Of a DNA stretch of 8,202 nt, positions 1 to 5,933 are shown one piece after another (positions within the stretch are counted from its first letter, which is position 1; every line of letters begins with the position of its first letter). The DNA is taken from the NCBI GenBank assembly GCA_902796695.1, contig CADBQE010000025.1, positions 1-8,202 of the forward strand. Reading direction: 5' to 3'. This DNA is from an uncultured Lachnospiraceae bacterium. Its GTDB lineage: Bacteria > Bacillota > Clostridia > Lachnospirales > Lachnospiraceae. Both the position numbers and the translations under genes were made by a program. Below the pieces are notes generated by a model. The model was not told the DNA's origin, ran no database searches, and saw only the letters and a list, made by a program, of their open reading frames with translations.

Positions 1-69
1 GCACAAGGAGTATTAGAGCCTGTAAATAAGGGACACTATGCTAAATATCGATATGTTGGAAACCGATAA
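1..69 (+). CDS. 3' end of an unidentified gene (C-terminal 22 residues only)
   Basis: Frame 1 is open from the window edge and ends at TAA 67-69, giving 22 residues that finish in GHYAKYRYVGNR. The alternation of basic and aromatic residues looks like real protein and could be the last beta-hairpin (wing) of a winged-helix DNA-binding domain, but that is a guess from composition alone. The stop codon overlaps the first bases of the large palindrome at 68-112, an arrangement expected of a gene followed by a terminator-like structure. The local sequence is AT-richer than the genes to the right, hinting at a different origin. The family cannot be identified from so short a fragment, and the open frame could be chance. 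Confidence 0.4.
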   Translation, partial: AQGVLEPVNKGHYAKYRYVGNR

Positions 70-112
70 TACAATGATTCCAACGCGCTGAACGCGTTGG
101 AATCATTGTATT
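68..112. repeat. Perfect inverted repeat, 20-bp arms, 5-nt loop
   Basis: Arms 68-87 and 93-112 are exact reverse complements around the loop CTGAA. A T-G wobble at 67/113 can extend the stem by one pair. The inner end is GC-rich (CGCG) and the outer end AT-rich. It begins on the stop codon of the upstream reading frame and lies 86 bp before the aldo/keto reductase start. No clear T-run follows on either strand, so it is not a textbook intrinsic terminator, although the right arm ends in the U-rich TTGTATT. It could be a transcript-end structure, a large operator, or the trace of a mobile element. Confidence 0.85.
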
Positions 113-198
113 GCGATAAAGATGGTCTGGAGAATAGCGTCCCTGCCGATGCAGGCCCCCCGCACAGCTGTACCCCAAATACCAGAAAGGAAAAACAT

Positions 199-1332
199 AT
201 GTATTTCACTCCCGAAAAGAAACTGGGCTTCGGCCTGATGAGACTGCCCCGGAATTCGGCAGACGCGGCGGATATCGATCTGGAACAGGTTAAGCGGATG
301 GTGGATCTTTTCCTGGAAAAAGGGTTCACCTACTTTGATACTGCCTGGATGTACAACGGCTTTGCCAGCGAAAGTGCGGTAAGAGAAGTGCTGACATCCC
401 GTCATCCGAGAGAGTCCTTTACGTTGGCGACCAAGCTCCACGCCGGGTTCGTGCACTCATTGGAGGACAGGGACAGGATATTTAACGCGCAGCTGGAAAA
501 GACCGGGGCCGGGTACTTCGACTATTACCTGCTGCACGGCATCGAGGCGGGCATGCTTCCGACGTATGAAAAATATGACTGTTTCTCCTGGCTGCTCGGC
601 AAAAAGGCAGAGGGACTGGTAAAGCATGCCGGCTTCTCCTTCCATGATCAGCCGGAGCTGCTGGATCGGATCCTGACAGCGCATCCGGAGATGGAATTTG
701 TCCAGCTGCAGATCAACTATCTGGACTGGGAAAGCGAGTGGGTAAAGAGCCGCGCCTGCTATGAGGTCTGCGTAAAGCATAACAAGCCCGTCGTTGTCAT
801 GGAGCCGGTAAAAGGCGGAACTCTGGCGAAGGTGCCCGAGAGCGCGGAAAAGCTGTTCGCTTCCGCGGATCCTTCTCTGTCCGTGCCCAGCTGGGCGATC
901 CGTTTCGCGGCATCCCTTCCCAACGTGATGGCGGTGCTTTCCGGCATGAGCACGCTCGCTCAGATGGAGGACAATCTGAGTTATATGGCAGATTTCAAGC
1001 CGCTGACAGATGCGGAAAAAGACATCTGCTTCCGTGCGGCGGATATCATCAACAGCCAGATCACAGTGCCCTGCACCGCCTGTCATTACTGCACGGAAGG
1101 CTGCCCCATGAACATCGCGATCCCGGAATACTTTTCTCTGTACAATGAGGATATGCGGGAAGATCTGGAGGAGAAGGGCTGGACGATCAATTTCACGAAC
1201 TACGATCTTCTGTCCGAAAAGAGAGGCAAAGCGAAAGACTGCATTGCCTGCGGGCAGTGCGAGAGCGTATGTCCGCAGCATCTGACGATCATTGAATTCC
1301 TGAAAGACGTTTCCGCGCACTTTGACCGGTAA
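199..1332 (+). CDS. Aldo/keto reductase with C-terminal 2x[4Fe-4S] ferredoxin-like domain
   Basis: The product has 377 residues. Residues 1-265 form an aldo/keto reductase barrel: FDTAWMYN supplies the catalytic Asp47 and Tyr52, ATKLHA Lys79 and LLHG His113. This is the usual NAD(P)H carbonyl-reducing tetrad. The C-terminal quarter adds two ferredoxin-type clusters: CTACHYCTEGCP (Cys292, 295, 298, 302) and CIACGQCESVCP (Cys348, 351, 354, 358). This cytoplasmic AKR-ferredoxin architecture is common in anaerobes; its substrates are mostly unknown. ATG 199 is chosen because AAAGGA (186-191) lies 7 nt upstream and the barrel begins at once with KKLGFGLMRLP. The same frame can be read back to TTG 97 inside the palindrome, but those 34 residues are not family-like. 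It stands alone, with a hairpin after the stop and a new promoter before the next gene. Confidence 0.95.
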   Translation: MYFTPEKKLGFGLMRLPRNSADAADIDLEQVKRMVDLFLEKGFTYFDTAWMYNGFASESAVREVLTSRHPRESFTLATKLHAGFVHSLEDRDRIFNAQLEKTGAGYFDYYLLHGIEAGMLPTYEKYDCFSWLLGKKAEGLVKHAGFSFHDQPELLDRILTAHPEMEFVQLQINYLDWESEWVKSRACYEVCVKHNKPVVVMEPVKGGTLAKVPESAEKLFASADPSLSVPSWAIRFAASLPNVMAVLSGMSTLAQMEDNLSYMADFKPLTDAEKDICFRAADIINSQITVPCTACHYCTEGCPMNIAIPEYFSLYNEDMREDLEEKGWTINFTNYDLLSEKRGKAKDCIACGQCESVCPQHLTIIEFLKDVSAHFDR

Positions 1333-1333
1333 G

Positions 1334-1374
1334 GGGGGCCGGAAAGATGTATCGGCCCCCTTCCCGGGGCTTTT
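1334..1374 (+). terminator. Probable intrinsic terminator after the aldo/keto reductase
   Basis: An 8-bp GC-only stem (GGGGGCCG 1334-1341 with CGGCCCCC 1353-1360) encloses an 11-nt loop and starts one base after the stop codon. It is followed by TTCCCGGGGCTTTT, so the T-tract is short and displaced. The position and the fresh promoter just downstream support termination; the weak T-run lowers certainty. Confidence 0.6.
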
Positions 1375-1381
1375 CCGATTC

Positions 1382-1410
1382 TTGCGTACAGCGGGCCGGC
1401 ATGCTATTCT
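1382..1410 (+). promoter_or_regulatory. Sigma-A-type promoter for the dehydratase unit
   Basis: TTGCGT (1382-1387) and TATTCT (1405-1410) are separated by exactly 17 bp, and the -10 is preceded by TGC (1402-1404), an extended -10. It lies 50 bp before the dehydratase ATG and just after the upstream terminator, so it likely drives 1460 to about 4156. Confidence 0.6.
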
Positions 1411-1459
1411 ATAGGGGAATGAGTCGGGCAGGGCTTTGCTCCTGCGAGAGGAGGCATAT

Positions 1460-3127
1460 ATGGAGACTTGGAAGGGAAACCGCGATCCTTCAAACCCGCA
1501 GGAGGCGTACTTTGTCGGCCTCATGAATTCGTGCGGCTACCGCACGGAGGACCTCGGCAAGCCGATTATCGGCATTGCCAATTCCTATACGGATGTGAAT
1601 CCCGGGCACCGGGCGTTCCGGCAGCTGGTGGAGTTTGTGAAGGAAGGGATCTGGGCCGCGGGCGGCGTGCCGGCGGAGTTTAACGTACCGGCGCCGTGCG
1701 ACGGCATGGCTCAGGGAGACGGCATGCATACCATCCTTCCGCAGCGCGACCTGATCGCCTCCTCCATCGAGGCCATGGCGCGGGCGCACGGTTTTGACGG
1801 CATGGTGTTCCTGTGCAGCTGCGACAAAATCGTGCCCGGCATGCTGATGGCGGCGGCTGCGCTCAATAAGCCGTCGCTGTTTCTCACGGCCGGGACCATG
1901 GTGCCCTATGAGGCGCCGGAGGGGACGTATGTGACGCCGGACCTGAAGGAATCCATCGGGGCCCGCAACGTCGAGGCCATCGATGAGGAGACCTTCACCC
2001 GCTATAAAGAGAACATCTGCTTTTCCTGCGGGACCTGCGCCATGTACGGCACGGCCAATACCATGGGCGTGTTTGCGGAAGCCATCGGCATCTGCCCCAT
2101 CGATTCGACCACGATGCTGTACTGCTCTGGCGCGAAAATGCGCCTGGCGCGGACGGTGGGGGAGCGGATCGTGGCGCTCACGAAGGAGGGCGTGCGCTTT
2201 CGCGATATCGTGACCGAAGCGAGCCTGGTAAACGGCCTGCGGCACGTGGCGGCGACCGGCGGCTCCACCAATGCGCAGCTGCATATCTGCGCGATCGCCA
2301 AAGTGATGGGGATCCCGCTCGATCTTAAGCGCTTTGACGAGATCCAGCGGGAAGTGCCGTGCGTCGCGAAGTTCAAGCCGAGCAGCCGCTATAACATTTA
2401 CGATTATTTTAAAGCCGGCGGTGTCGGCGCGACCCTGAAGGCGATCCGGAAGTATCTGAACGAGGACTGCCGGCTTGCCATGGGCGGCACGCTCGGCGAA
2501 TATCTGGACGCGTTCCGGCGGCCGGTCGACCCGGAGATCATTCACGGCACGGACGATCCGCTTTACCCGGACGGCTGCTACGCCGTGCTGTACGGGAACC
2601 TGGCGCCGGGCGGATGTCTGGTCAAAAAGAGCGGCGTTGTCCCGGAGATGTTTCATCACCGCGGCCCGGCGGTCTGCTTTGATTCCGAAGACGATCTGCG
2701 GCGCGCCATGGCCGCGAAGGAGATCCGGCCCGGCTGCGTGCTGATCATCCGCTATGAGGGCCCGAAGGGCGGCCCGGGCATGCGGGAGATGTCCATCCCG
2801 GCGGCCATGCTGGTGGGCATGGGCCTGCATACGAGCGTGGCCATGGTGACCGACGGCCGCTACTCCGGCGCGACCAGGGGACCGTGCATCGGCCATGTGA
2901 CGCCGGAAGCCTGGGACGGCGGCCCCATTGCGGCCGTCCGGAACGGCGACATGGTGGAGATCGATATCGACGCCCACCGGATCCATCTGGAAGTGAGCGA
3001 CGAAGAGATCGCGGCGCGTCTGGCCGGCGTGAAGCGCCCGGACGACCACCCCGCATCCGGCTTTCTGGCCGCCTACCGCACCATGGTAAGCGGCGTCAAC
3101 GACGGCTGCACCTGGCTGTACGAATAA
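1460..3127 (+). CDS. IlvD/Edd-family dehydratase (dihydroxy-acid dehydratase-like)
   Basis: The product has 555 residues, the usual IlvD length. Family signatures are clear: CDKIVPGMLMAAA (121-133), CGTCAMYGTANTM (190-202), GGSTNA (267-272), GPKGGPGM (434-441) and DGRYSGATRG (465-474) with the presumed catalytic Ser469. These cytoplasmic Fe-S enzymes dehydrate 2,3-dihydroxy acids to 2-keto acids, either in valine/isoleucine synthesis or in sugar-acid breakdown. The position of the first cluster cysteine in typical IlvD is Gly49 here (NPGH); Cys80 (PCDG), Cys121 and Cys193 are the likely ligands, as in the PGH-type IlvD group of clostridia. The ATG at 1460 is favoured over TTG 1436 by GAGGAGG (1448-1454), 5 nt upstream. 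No other branched-chain amino acid gene is nearby, so a sugar-acid substrate is equally possible and no symbol is given. Confidence 0.93.
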   Translation: METWKGNRDPSNPQEAYFVGLMNSCGYRTEDLGKPIIGIANSYTDVNPGHRAFRQLVEFVKEGIWAAGGVPAEFNVPAPCDGMAQGDGMHTILPQRDLIASSIEAMARAHGFDGMVFLCSCDKIVPGMLMAAAALNKPSLFLTAGTMVPYEAPEGTYVTPDLKESIGARNVEAIDEETFTRYKENICFSCGTCAMYGTANTMGVFAEAIGICPIDSTTMLYCSGAKMRLARTVGERIVALTKEGVRFRDIVTEASLVNGLRHVAATGGSTNAQLHICAIAKVMGIPLDLKRFDEIQREVPCVAKFKPSSRYNIYDYFKAGGVGATLKAIRKYLNEDCRLAMGGTLGEYLDAFRRPVDPEIIHGTDDPLYPDGCYAVLYGNLAPGGCLVKKSGVVPEMFHHRGPAVCFDSEDDLRRAMAAKEIRPGCVLIIRYEGPKGGPGMREMSIPAAMLVGMGLHTSVAMVTDGRYSGATRGPCIGHVTPEAWDGGPIAAVRNGDMVEIDIDAHRIHLEVSDEEIAARLAGVKRPDDHPASGFLAAYRTMVSGVNDGCTWLYE

Positions 3128-3166
3128 GGTGCAGCGCCGCCGCAAATTCTGTCAGGAGATCCGGAC

Positions 3167-3814
3167 ATGCAGACTTCGGAAAGTTTTGTACTCAGCGCCG
3201 TTCTTTCCTTTTCGGGAGGATTGCAGGACGCGTATACCTATAATGTACGGGGCCATGTATTTGCCAATGCGCAGACCGGCAATGTGGTCCTGATGAGCCA
3301 GAATTTCATGACGGGAAACTGGTCGGACGGCCTGCACTACCTGTTTCCGCTCGCCGCTTTCGCGGCCGGCGTCTTTGCGGCGGAACGGATCGAAAGCCGC
3401 TGCAAGAACAGCCGCAGAGTCCACTGGCGGCAGATCGTACTGTTCGTCGAGATCCTGCTGCTCCTGGTGGTCGGCTTTCTTCCGGAGGGCAGCAGCACGG
3501 CCGCGAACGTCCTGGTCTCCTTTACCTGCGCCATGCAGGTCCAGACATTCCGGAAAGTGCACGGATACGGCTATGCCAGCACGATGTGCATCGGAAATCT
3601 CAGGAGCGGAACGGAAAGCCTCTCGCAGTACTTAAGGAGCCGGGAAAAGCCGGCCCTAAGCAAAGCCCTTCACTTTTTCGGCATCATCCTGTTTTTCGCC
3701 CTCGGGGCGGGGGCGGGCGGCGTGCTGTCCGCGGTCCTGGGGATCCGGACGATCTGGCTCTCCGCCGCCCTGCTGAGCGCTGTTGCCGTCATGATGATAC
3801 GGGAAAACCGGTAA
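3167..3814 (+). CDS. DUF1275 / YoaK-family membrane protein
   Basis: The product has 215 residues, a normal length for DUF1275. The N-terminal block SGGLQDAYTY (17-26), NAQTGNVVL (34-42) and the central MQ...F and STMCIGNLRSG (138-148) segments match the family pattern. Hydrophobic spans lie near 8-20, 56-73, 88-105, 110-125, 168-190 and 194-211, suggesting a polytopic inner-membrane protein of about six segments. The biochemical role of the family is not established; transport is often suspected. AGGAG (3154-3158) sits 8 nt before the ATG. It starts 39 nt after the dehydratase stop with no terminator between, so the two are probably cotranscribed, which might mean uptake or export of a metabolite related to the dehydratase. 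Confidence 0.92.
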   Translation: MQTSESFVLSAVLSFSGGLQDAYTYNVRGHVFANAQTGNVVLMSQNFMTGNWSDGLHYLFPLAAFAAGVFAAERIESRCKNSRRVHWRQIVLFVEILLLLVVGFLPEGSSTAANVLVSFTCAMQVQTFRKVHGYGYASTMCIGNLRSGTESLSQYLRSREKPALSKALHFFGIILFFALGAGAGGVLSAVLGIRTIWLSAALLSAVAVMMIRENR

Positions 3815-3824
3815 CCCCGGACAC

Positions 3825-3844
3825 GGAGGAGCCCTGTGAAATAG
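3825..3844 (+). promoter_or_regulatory. Strong ribosome binding site with a GTG start blocked at codon 3
   Basis: GGAGGAG (3825-3831) is followed by GTG 3836-3838, then AAA and TAG 3842-3844. GTG is 6 nt from GGAGG, an ideal distance. The frame beyond the TAG is the frame of the small membrane protein at 3890, which itself has no Shine-Dalgarno sequence. This looks like the original translation start, now cut by an amber codon. Confidence 0.55.
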
Positions 3845-3889
3845 ACCTGCCTGTTCCCGCAGAACGGCTGGCTGCAGAACAGCAGCGAT

Positions 3890-4156
3890 ATGACCTGGGG
3901 CATCATCCGGAATATTCCGTTTGCGGCGCTCGGCGCTCTGATCATCGTCCTTTATTTCCGCGGAAGGGAGACCCTGGGCGTTTTCCGCCCGGTGTGGCTG
4001 CTGGTTCTCCTCTCCTTCCTCTTCTATCTTCCGGTCGCGGTCGGTGCCGGTCTGCTTCCCATACTGGGCATGCTTATGCTTCCCAAGACCGTCTGCTATA
4101 TCCTGCTGATCGTGCTGTTCCTGCGCCGGATGAAGGAAAGCCGGGAAGCGGCATGA
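3890..4156 (+). CDS. Small three-helix membrane protein, possibly an N-terminally disrupted gene
   Basis: The 88-residue frame begins MTWGIIRNIPF and has about three hydrophobic spans (roughly 5-23, 33-52 and 55-79), ending in a basic tail RRMKESREAA. It is an integral membrane protein of no family I can name. ATG 3890 has no ribosome binding site; upstream sequence in the same frame (LFPQNGWLQNSSD just before the Met) also reads as plausible protein back to TAG 3842. Just beyond that TAG lie AAA, a GTG start and GGAGGAG. The gene therefore probably began at 3836 and has acquired a nonsense codon. It may now be a pseudogene, be started weakly inside, or be read through. It follows the DUF1275 gene by 75 nt and is likely in the same transcript. 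Confidence 0.55.
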   Translation: MTWGIIRNIPFAALGALIIVLYFRGRETLGVFRPVWLLVLLSFLFYLPVAVGAGLLPILGMLMLPKTVCYILLIVLFLRRMKESREAA

Positions 4157-4181
4157 CCGCGCCGGGAACAATCTGCCCCCC

Positions 4182-4685
4182 CTATTTCTCCAGAATGGCG
4201 CTCAGTCTGAGCGCCATTTCTTCGGGCGTTTCCCGGCAGCCGTTCTCCAGCCAGAGCCGGTAAACGTCAAAAATGCCGCCGGTGATGAAGCGGGTTTTGT
4301 ATTCTTCATAGACACCGGCATACGCTGTCAGGAACACGCGGTCGATATCGTCCTTGACGACCCAGAGGAGTCCGTCGCGCAGGAGCAGGAGGGCGGTCTC
4401 GCGGTTGTTCAGCAGATGGGTGAAGAGTTTCGTGAAATAGCTCCGCAGCGGGTCCTTCCGGTAACTGATGCCGGAGGTCCGGACAAATTCATCCGTGATC
4501 GCGGCGCATTTTTTCCGCAGCACGTCCGTTTTGCCGTCAAAGCTGCGATAGAAAGTCATCCGTGAAACTCCGGCTTTTTCGCAGAGTTCCGTGATCGAGA
4601 CCTGATCAAAGCGCTTCTTCTCCATCAGCTGCAGCAGAGCTGTCATAATATACTCGGATAATCCGCTGCCGTTGCTGTCCGTCAT
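4182..4685 (-). CDS. TetR/AcrR-family transcriptional regulator
   Basis: The product has 167 residues. The N-terminal DNA-binding domain is typical: FDQVSITELCEKAGVSRMTFYRSFDGKTDVL (residues 26-56) contains the helix-turn-helix ITELCEKAGVSRMTFYRSF. The remainder is a short, mostly helical ligand/dimer domain without recognisable ligand residues. ATG 4685 is chosen because the HTH lies near residue 35 as usual and GGGGGAAAG lies just upstream; a much longer frame to 5150 merely runs antisense through the next gene. It is divergent from the 3-hydroxyacyl-CoA dehydrogenase at 4836, with overlapping promoters, so it most likely controls that gene and itself. Ligand unknown; an acyl-CoA or a related acid is a guess from the neighbour. 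Confidence 0.93.
   Translation of the reverse strand: MTDSNGSGLSEYIMTALLQLMEKKRFDQVSITELCEKAGVSRMTFYRSFDGKTDVLRKKCAAITDEFVRTSGISYRKDPLRSYFTKLFTHLLNNRETALLLLRDGLLWVVKDDIDRVFLTAYAGVYEEYKTRFITGGIFDVYRLWLENGCRETPEEMALRLSAILEK
4194..4222 (+). terminator. Plus-strand terminator inside the 3' end of the TetR gene
   Basis: AATGGCGCTCAG (4194-4205) and CTGAGCGCCATT (4207-4218) are perfect complements; sterically the stem is about 10 bp with loop AGTCT. It is followed on the plus strand by TCTTC, a weak U-tract. It lies 37 nt after the stop of the small membrane gene, so it probably ends the dehydratase-unit transcript while also encoding the last residues of the TetR protein on the other strand. Confidence 0.55.
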
Positions 4686-4725
4686 GATACACTTTCCCCC
4701 ATCTGTCACTATCCGGGGCGCGGTT

Positions 4726-4754
4726 CTTGTAAAGGCCGGCCTCCCTTGGTACAA
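4726..4754 (-). promoter_or_regulatory. Promoter for the TetR gene, superimposed on the divergent promoter
   Basis: On the minus strand TTGTAC (4754-4749) and TACAAG (4731-4726) are 17 bp apart. Its -35 falls on the plus-strand -10 and its -10 on the plus-strand -35, so polymerase could bind only one way at a time. It lies 40 bp from the TetR start codon. Confidence 0.55.
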
Positions 4755-4755
4755 T
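4727..4755 (+). promoter_or_regulatory. Promoter for the 3-hydroxyacyl-CoA dehydrogenase
   Basis: TTGTAA (4727-4732) and TACAAT (4750-4755) are 17 bp apart, with TGG (4747-4749) forming an extended -10. The -10 lies 80 bp before the ATG, leaving a leader of about 70 nt that contains an inverted repeat. Confidence 0.7.
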
Positions 4756-4764
4756 TGTAACATG
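4745..4764. promoter_or_regulatory. Candidate TetR operator
   Basis: A 20-bp imperfect dyad (8 of 10 pairs) is centred on the perfect palindrome TACAATTGTA (4750-4759). It covers the plus-strand -10 and the minus-strand -35, the place expected for a repressor controlling both genes. A second short palindrome ATGATCAT (4762-4769) adjoins it, and AGGCCGGCCT (4733-4742) lies in the promoter spacer; either could be part of the site. Confidence 0.45.
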
Positions 4765-4770
4765 ATCATA

Positions 4771-4804
4771 TCAGACAGGGCCGGTAAGGGCAACATCTGT
4801 CTGA
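4771..4804 (+). promoter_or_regulatory. Inverted repeat in the leader of the dehydrogenase gene
   Basis: TCAGACAG (4771-4778) and CTGTCTGA (4797-4804) are exact complements 18 nt apart. It lies downstream of the predicted start of transcription and 17 nt before the Shine-Dalgarno AAGGAGG, so it could fold in the mRNA or be a second protein-binding site. Confidence 0.45.
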
Positions 4805-4835
4805 AGGGCGGATAACAATTTAAGGAGGCAGCATC

Positions 4836-5804
4836 ATGGAAAAGAAAAAAGTCGTCATTGCCGGCGGCGGCGTACTCGGCACACAGATCGGTCTGATCTG
4901 CGCTTATCACGGATTTGATACTACGTTCTGGCTTCGTTCCGAAGGCTCCATCGGACGGACGCAGCCGAAGATCGAACGCTACAGCGCGCTGATGCTGGAG
5001 GATCTGGCAAAAGCCAAAGCCCTGGTGGGCAATCCGATGGGCGGCCTGCTGTATCCCCGCGGGCTGATCCGCAGCTGGCAGGGCATCACCGCGGCGGACA
5101 TCGACACGCTGCTGGAAGAAGGCAGAAAGAATCTGACGGAAAACATCCATATCGAGTTGGACCTGGCCAAGGCCCTCTCCGGCGCTTATCTGGTCATCGA
5201 ATCGATGACGGAAAATCCGCAGGCCAAGATCGGCATGTACGAAGCCATGCGCAATCTGCTGGATGAGGACACGATCCTCTGCACCAACTCCTCGACCCTG
5301 CTACCGAGCATGTTTGCGGAATATACCGGACGTCCTGAAAAGTACTGCGCGCTGCATTTCGCCAATACGATCTGGAAAAACAACACCAGTGAAGTCATGG
5401 GACACCCCGGGACCGATCCCGCGGTCTATCAGAAAGTGGTCGAATTCGCGGCCGCCATCGGCATGGTGCCGCTGCAGCTGCACAAAGAGCAGCCCGGCTA
5501 TATCCTGAATTCCATGCTGGTGCCGTTCTTAAGCTCCGCGCAGGCGCTGTGGGCCAACGGTGTGGCCGATCCGGAGACCATCGACCTGACCTGGCGCCTG
5601 GCGACCGGCGCCCCGGCCGGCCCCTTCCAGATCCTGGACATCGTCGGCCTGGAGACGGCTTACAACATCAACCAGATGAAGCCGGCCGCGCAGCAGGAAG
5701 GCACGCTGGAATACCGCATGGGTCAGCTGCTGAAGGAAAAGATCGATAAGGGCGAGACCGGTGTCAACGCCGGCAAAGGCTTCTACGATTACACCAAAAA
5801 ATAA
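4836..5804 (+). CDS. 3-hydroxyacyl-CoA dehydrogenase family protein
   Basis: The product has 322 residues. The N-terminal Rossmann fold has GGGVLG (10-15) for NAD(H). TNSSTLLPS (150-158) and the catalytic His174 of LHFANTIWKNN with Glu186 of SEVMGH form the expected His-Glu dyad, and Asn225 follows PGYILN. The C-terminal helical domain has GAPAGPFQILDIVGL (258-272) and ends GKGFYDY. Family members oxidise L-3-hydroxyacyl-CoA to 3-ketoacyl-CoA reversibly in the cytoplasm. The HFAN-IWKNNT-HPGTD form differs from the usual HFFNPV and, from memory, marks a subgroup seen in lactobacilli and clostridia with no proven substrate. No thiolase, crotonase or acyl-CoA dehydrogenase gene is adjacent. AAGGAGG (4822-4828) lies 7 nt before the ATG. 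Control by the divergent TetR is likely. Confidence 0.92.
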   Translation: MEKKKVVIAGGGVLGTQIGLICAYHGFDTTFWLRSEGSIGRTQPKIERYSALMLEDLAKAKALVGNPMGGLLYPRGLIRSWQGITAADIDTLLEEGRKNLTENIHIELDLAKALSGAYLVIESMTENPQAKIGMYEAMRNLLDEDTILCTNSSTLLPSMFAEYTGRPEKYCALHFANTIWKNNTSEVMGHPGTDPAVYQKVVEFAAAIGMVPLQLHKEQPGYILNSMLVPFLSSAQALWANGVADPETIDLTWRLATGAPAGPFQILDIVGLETAYNINQMKPAAQQEGTLEYRMGQLLKEKIDKGETGVNAGKGFYDYTKK

Positions 5805-5842
5805 GTGATCCGCGGGCGGGATGCCGCCCGGACCGGAAAAGG

Positions 5843-5869
5843 CCCGCTTCCTTCGGGAAGCGGGTTTTT
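5843..5869 (+). terminator. Strong intrinsic terminator of the dehydrogenase gene
   Basis: CCCGCTTCC (5843-5851) pairs fully with GGGAAGCGGG-side bases (5856-5864) around a TTCG loop closed by C-G, the very stable UUCG tetraloop, followed by TTTTT (5865-5869). A smaller hairpin GGGCGG/CCGCCC (5814-5819 with 5824-5829) lies between the stop codon and it. Confidence 0.92.
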
Positions 5870-5927
5870 CTGTTCCGTCCCCCGGTTTTTCTGTTCCGTC
5901 CCCCGGTTTTTCTGTTCCGTCCCCCGG
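5865..5927. repeat. Three perfect tandem copies of a 21-bp unit
   Basis: The units 5865-5885, 5886-5906 and 5907-5927 are identical, each TTTTT, then CTGTTCCGTCCCCCGG, with a partial fourth start TTT. The first T-run is the U-tract of the terminator, so every copy re-supplies a T-tract. On the minus strand each unit reads CCGGGGGACGGAACAG then five A, sharing GGGGGACGG with the repeats at 8053-8202. It lies between genes and is not part of a convincing reading frame. Confidence 0.95.
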
Positions 5928-5933
5928 TTTGCC

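Noticed and set aside
106..135. Possible promoter TTGTAT-18-GAGAAT for the aldo/keto reductase
   Set aside because: The -35 matches only three consensus bases and lies within the palindrome; no better than chance.
97..198. N-terminal extension of the aldo/keto reductase from TTG 97
   Set aside because: The 34 extra residues start inside the palindrome and are not family-like; ATG 199 has a well-spaced ribosome binding site and begins the known domain.
457..1524. Long minus-strand open frame opposite the aldo/keto reductase
   Set aside because: It is antisense to a gene with full family motifs and its translation has no recognisable domain or start signal.
1490..3145. 551-codon minus-strand frame opposite the dehydratase
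   Set aside because: A GC-rich codon pattern creates open antisense frames; the product is His/Arg/Ala-rich without domain motifs, while the plus strand has all IlvD signatures.
3586..4263. Plus-strand frame of 225 codons crossing DUF1275, the small membrane gene and the TetR end
   Set aside because: It crosses three better-supported genes out of frame and its Pro/Arg-rich product has no domain features.
4686..5150. Upstream extension of the TetR frame
   Set aside because: It would run through the divergent promoter and antisense to the dehydrogenase; the HTH position and ribosome binding site fit ATG 4685.
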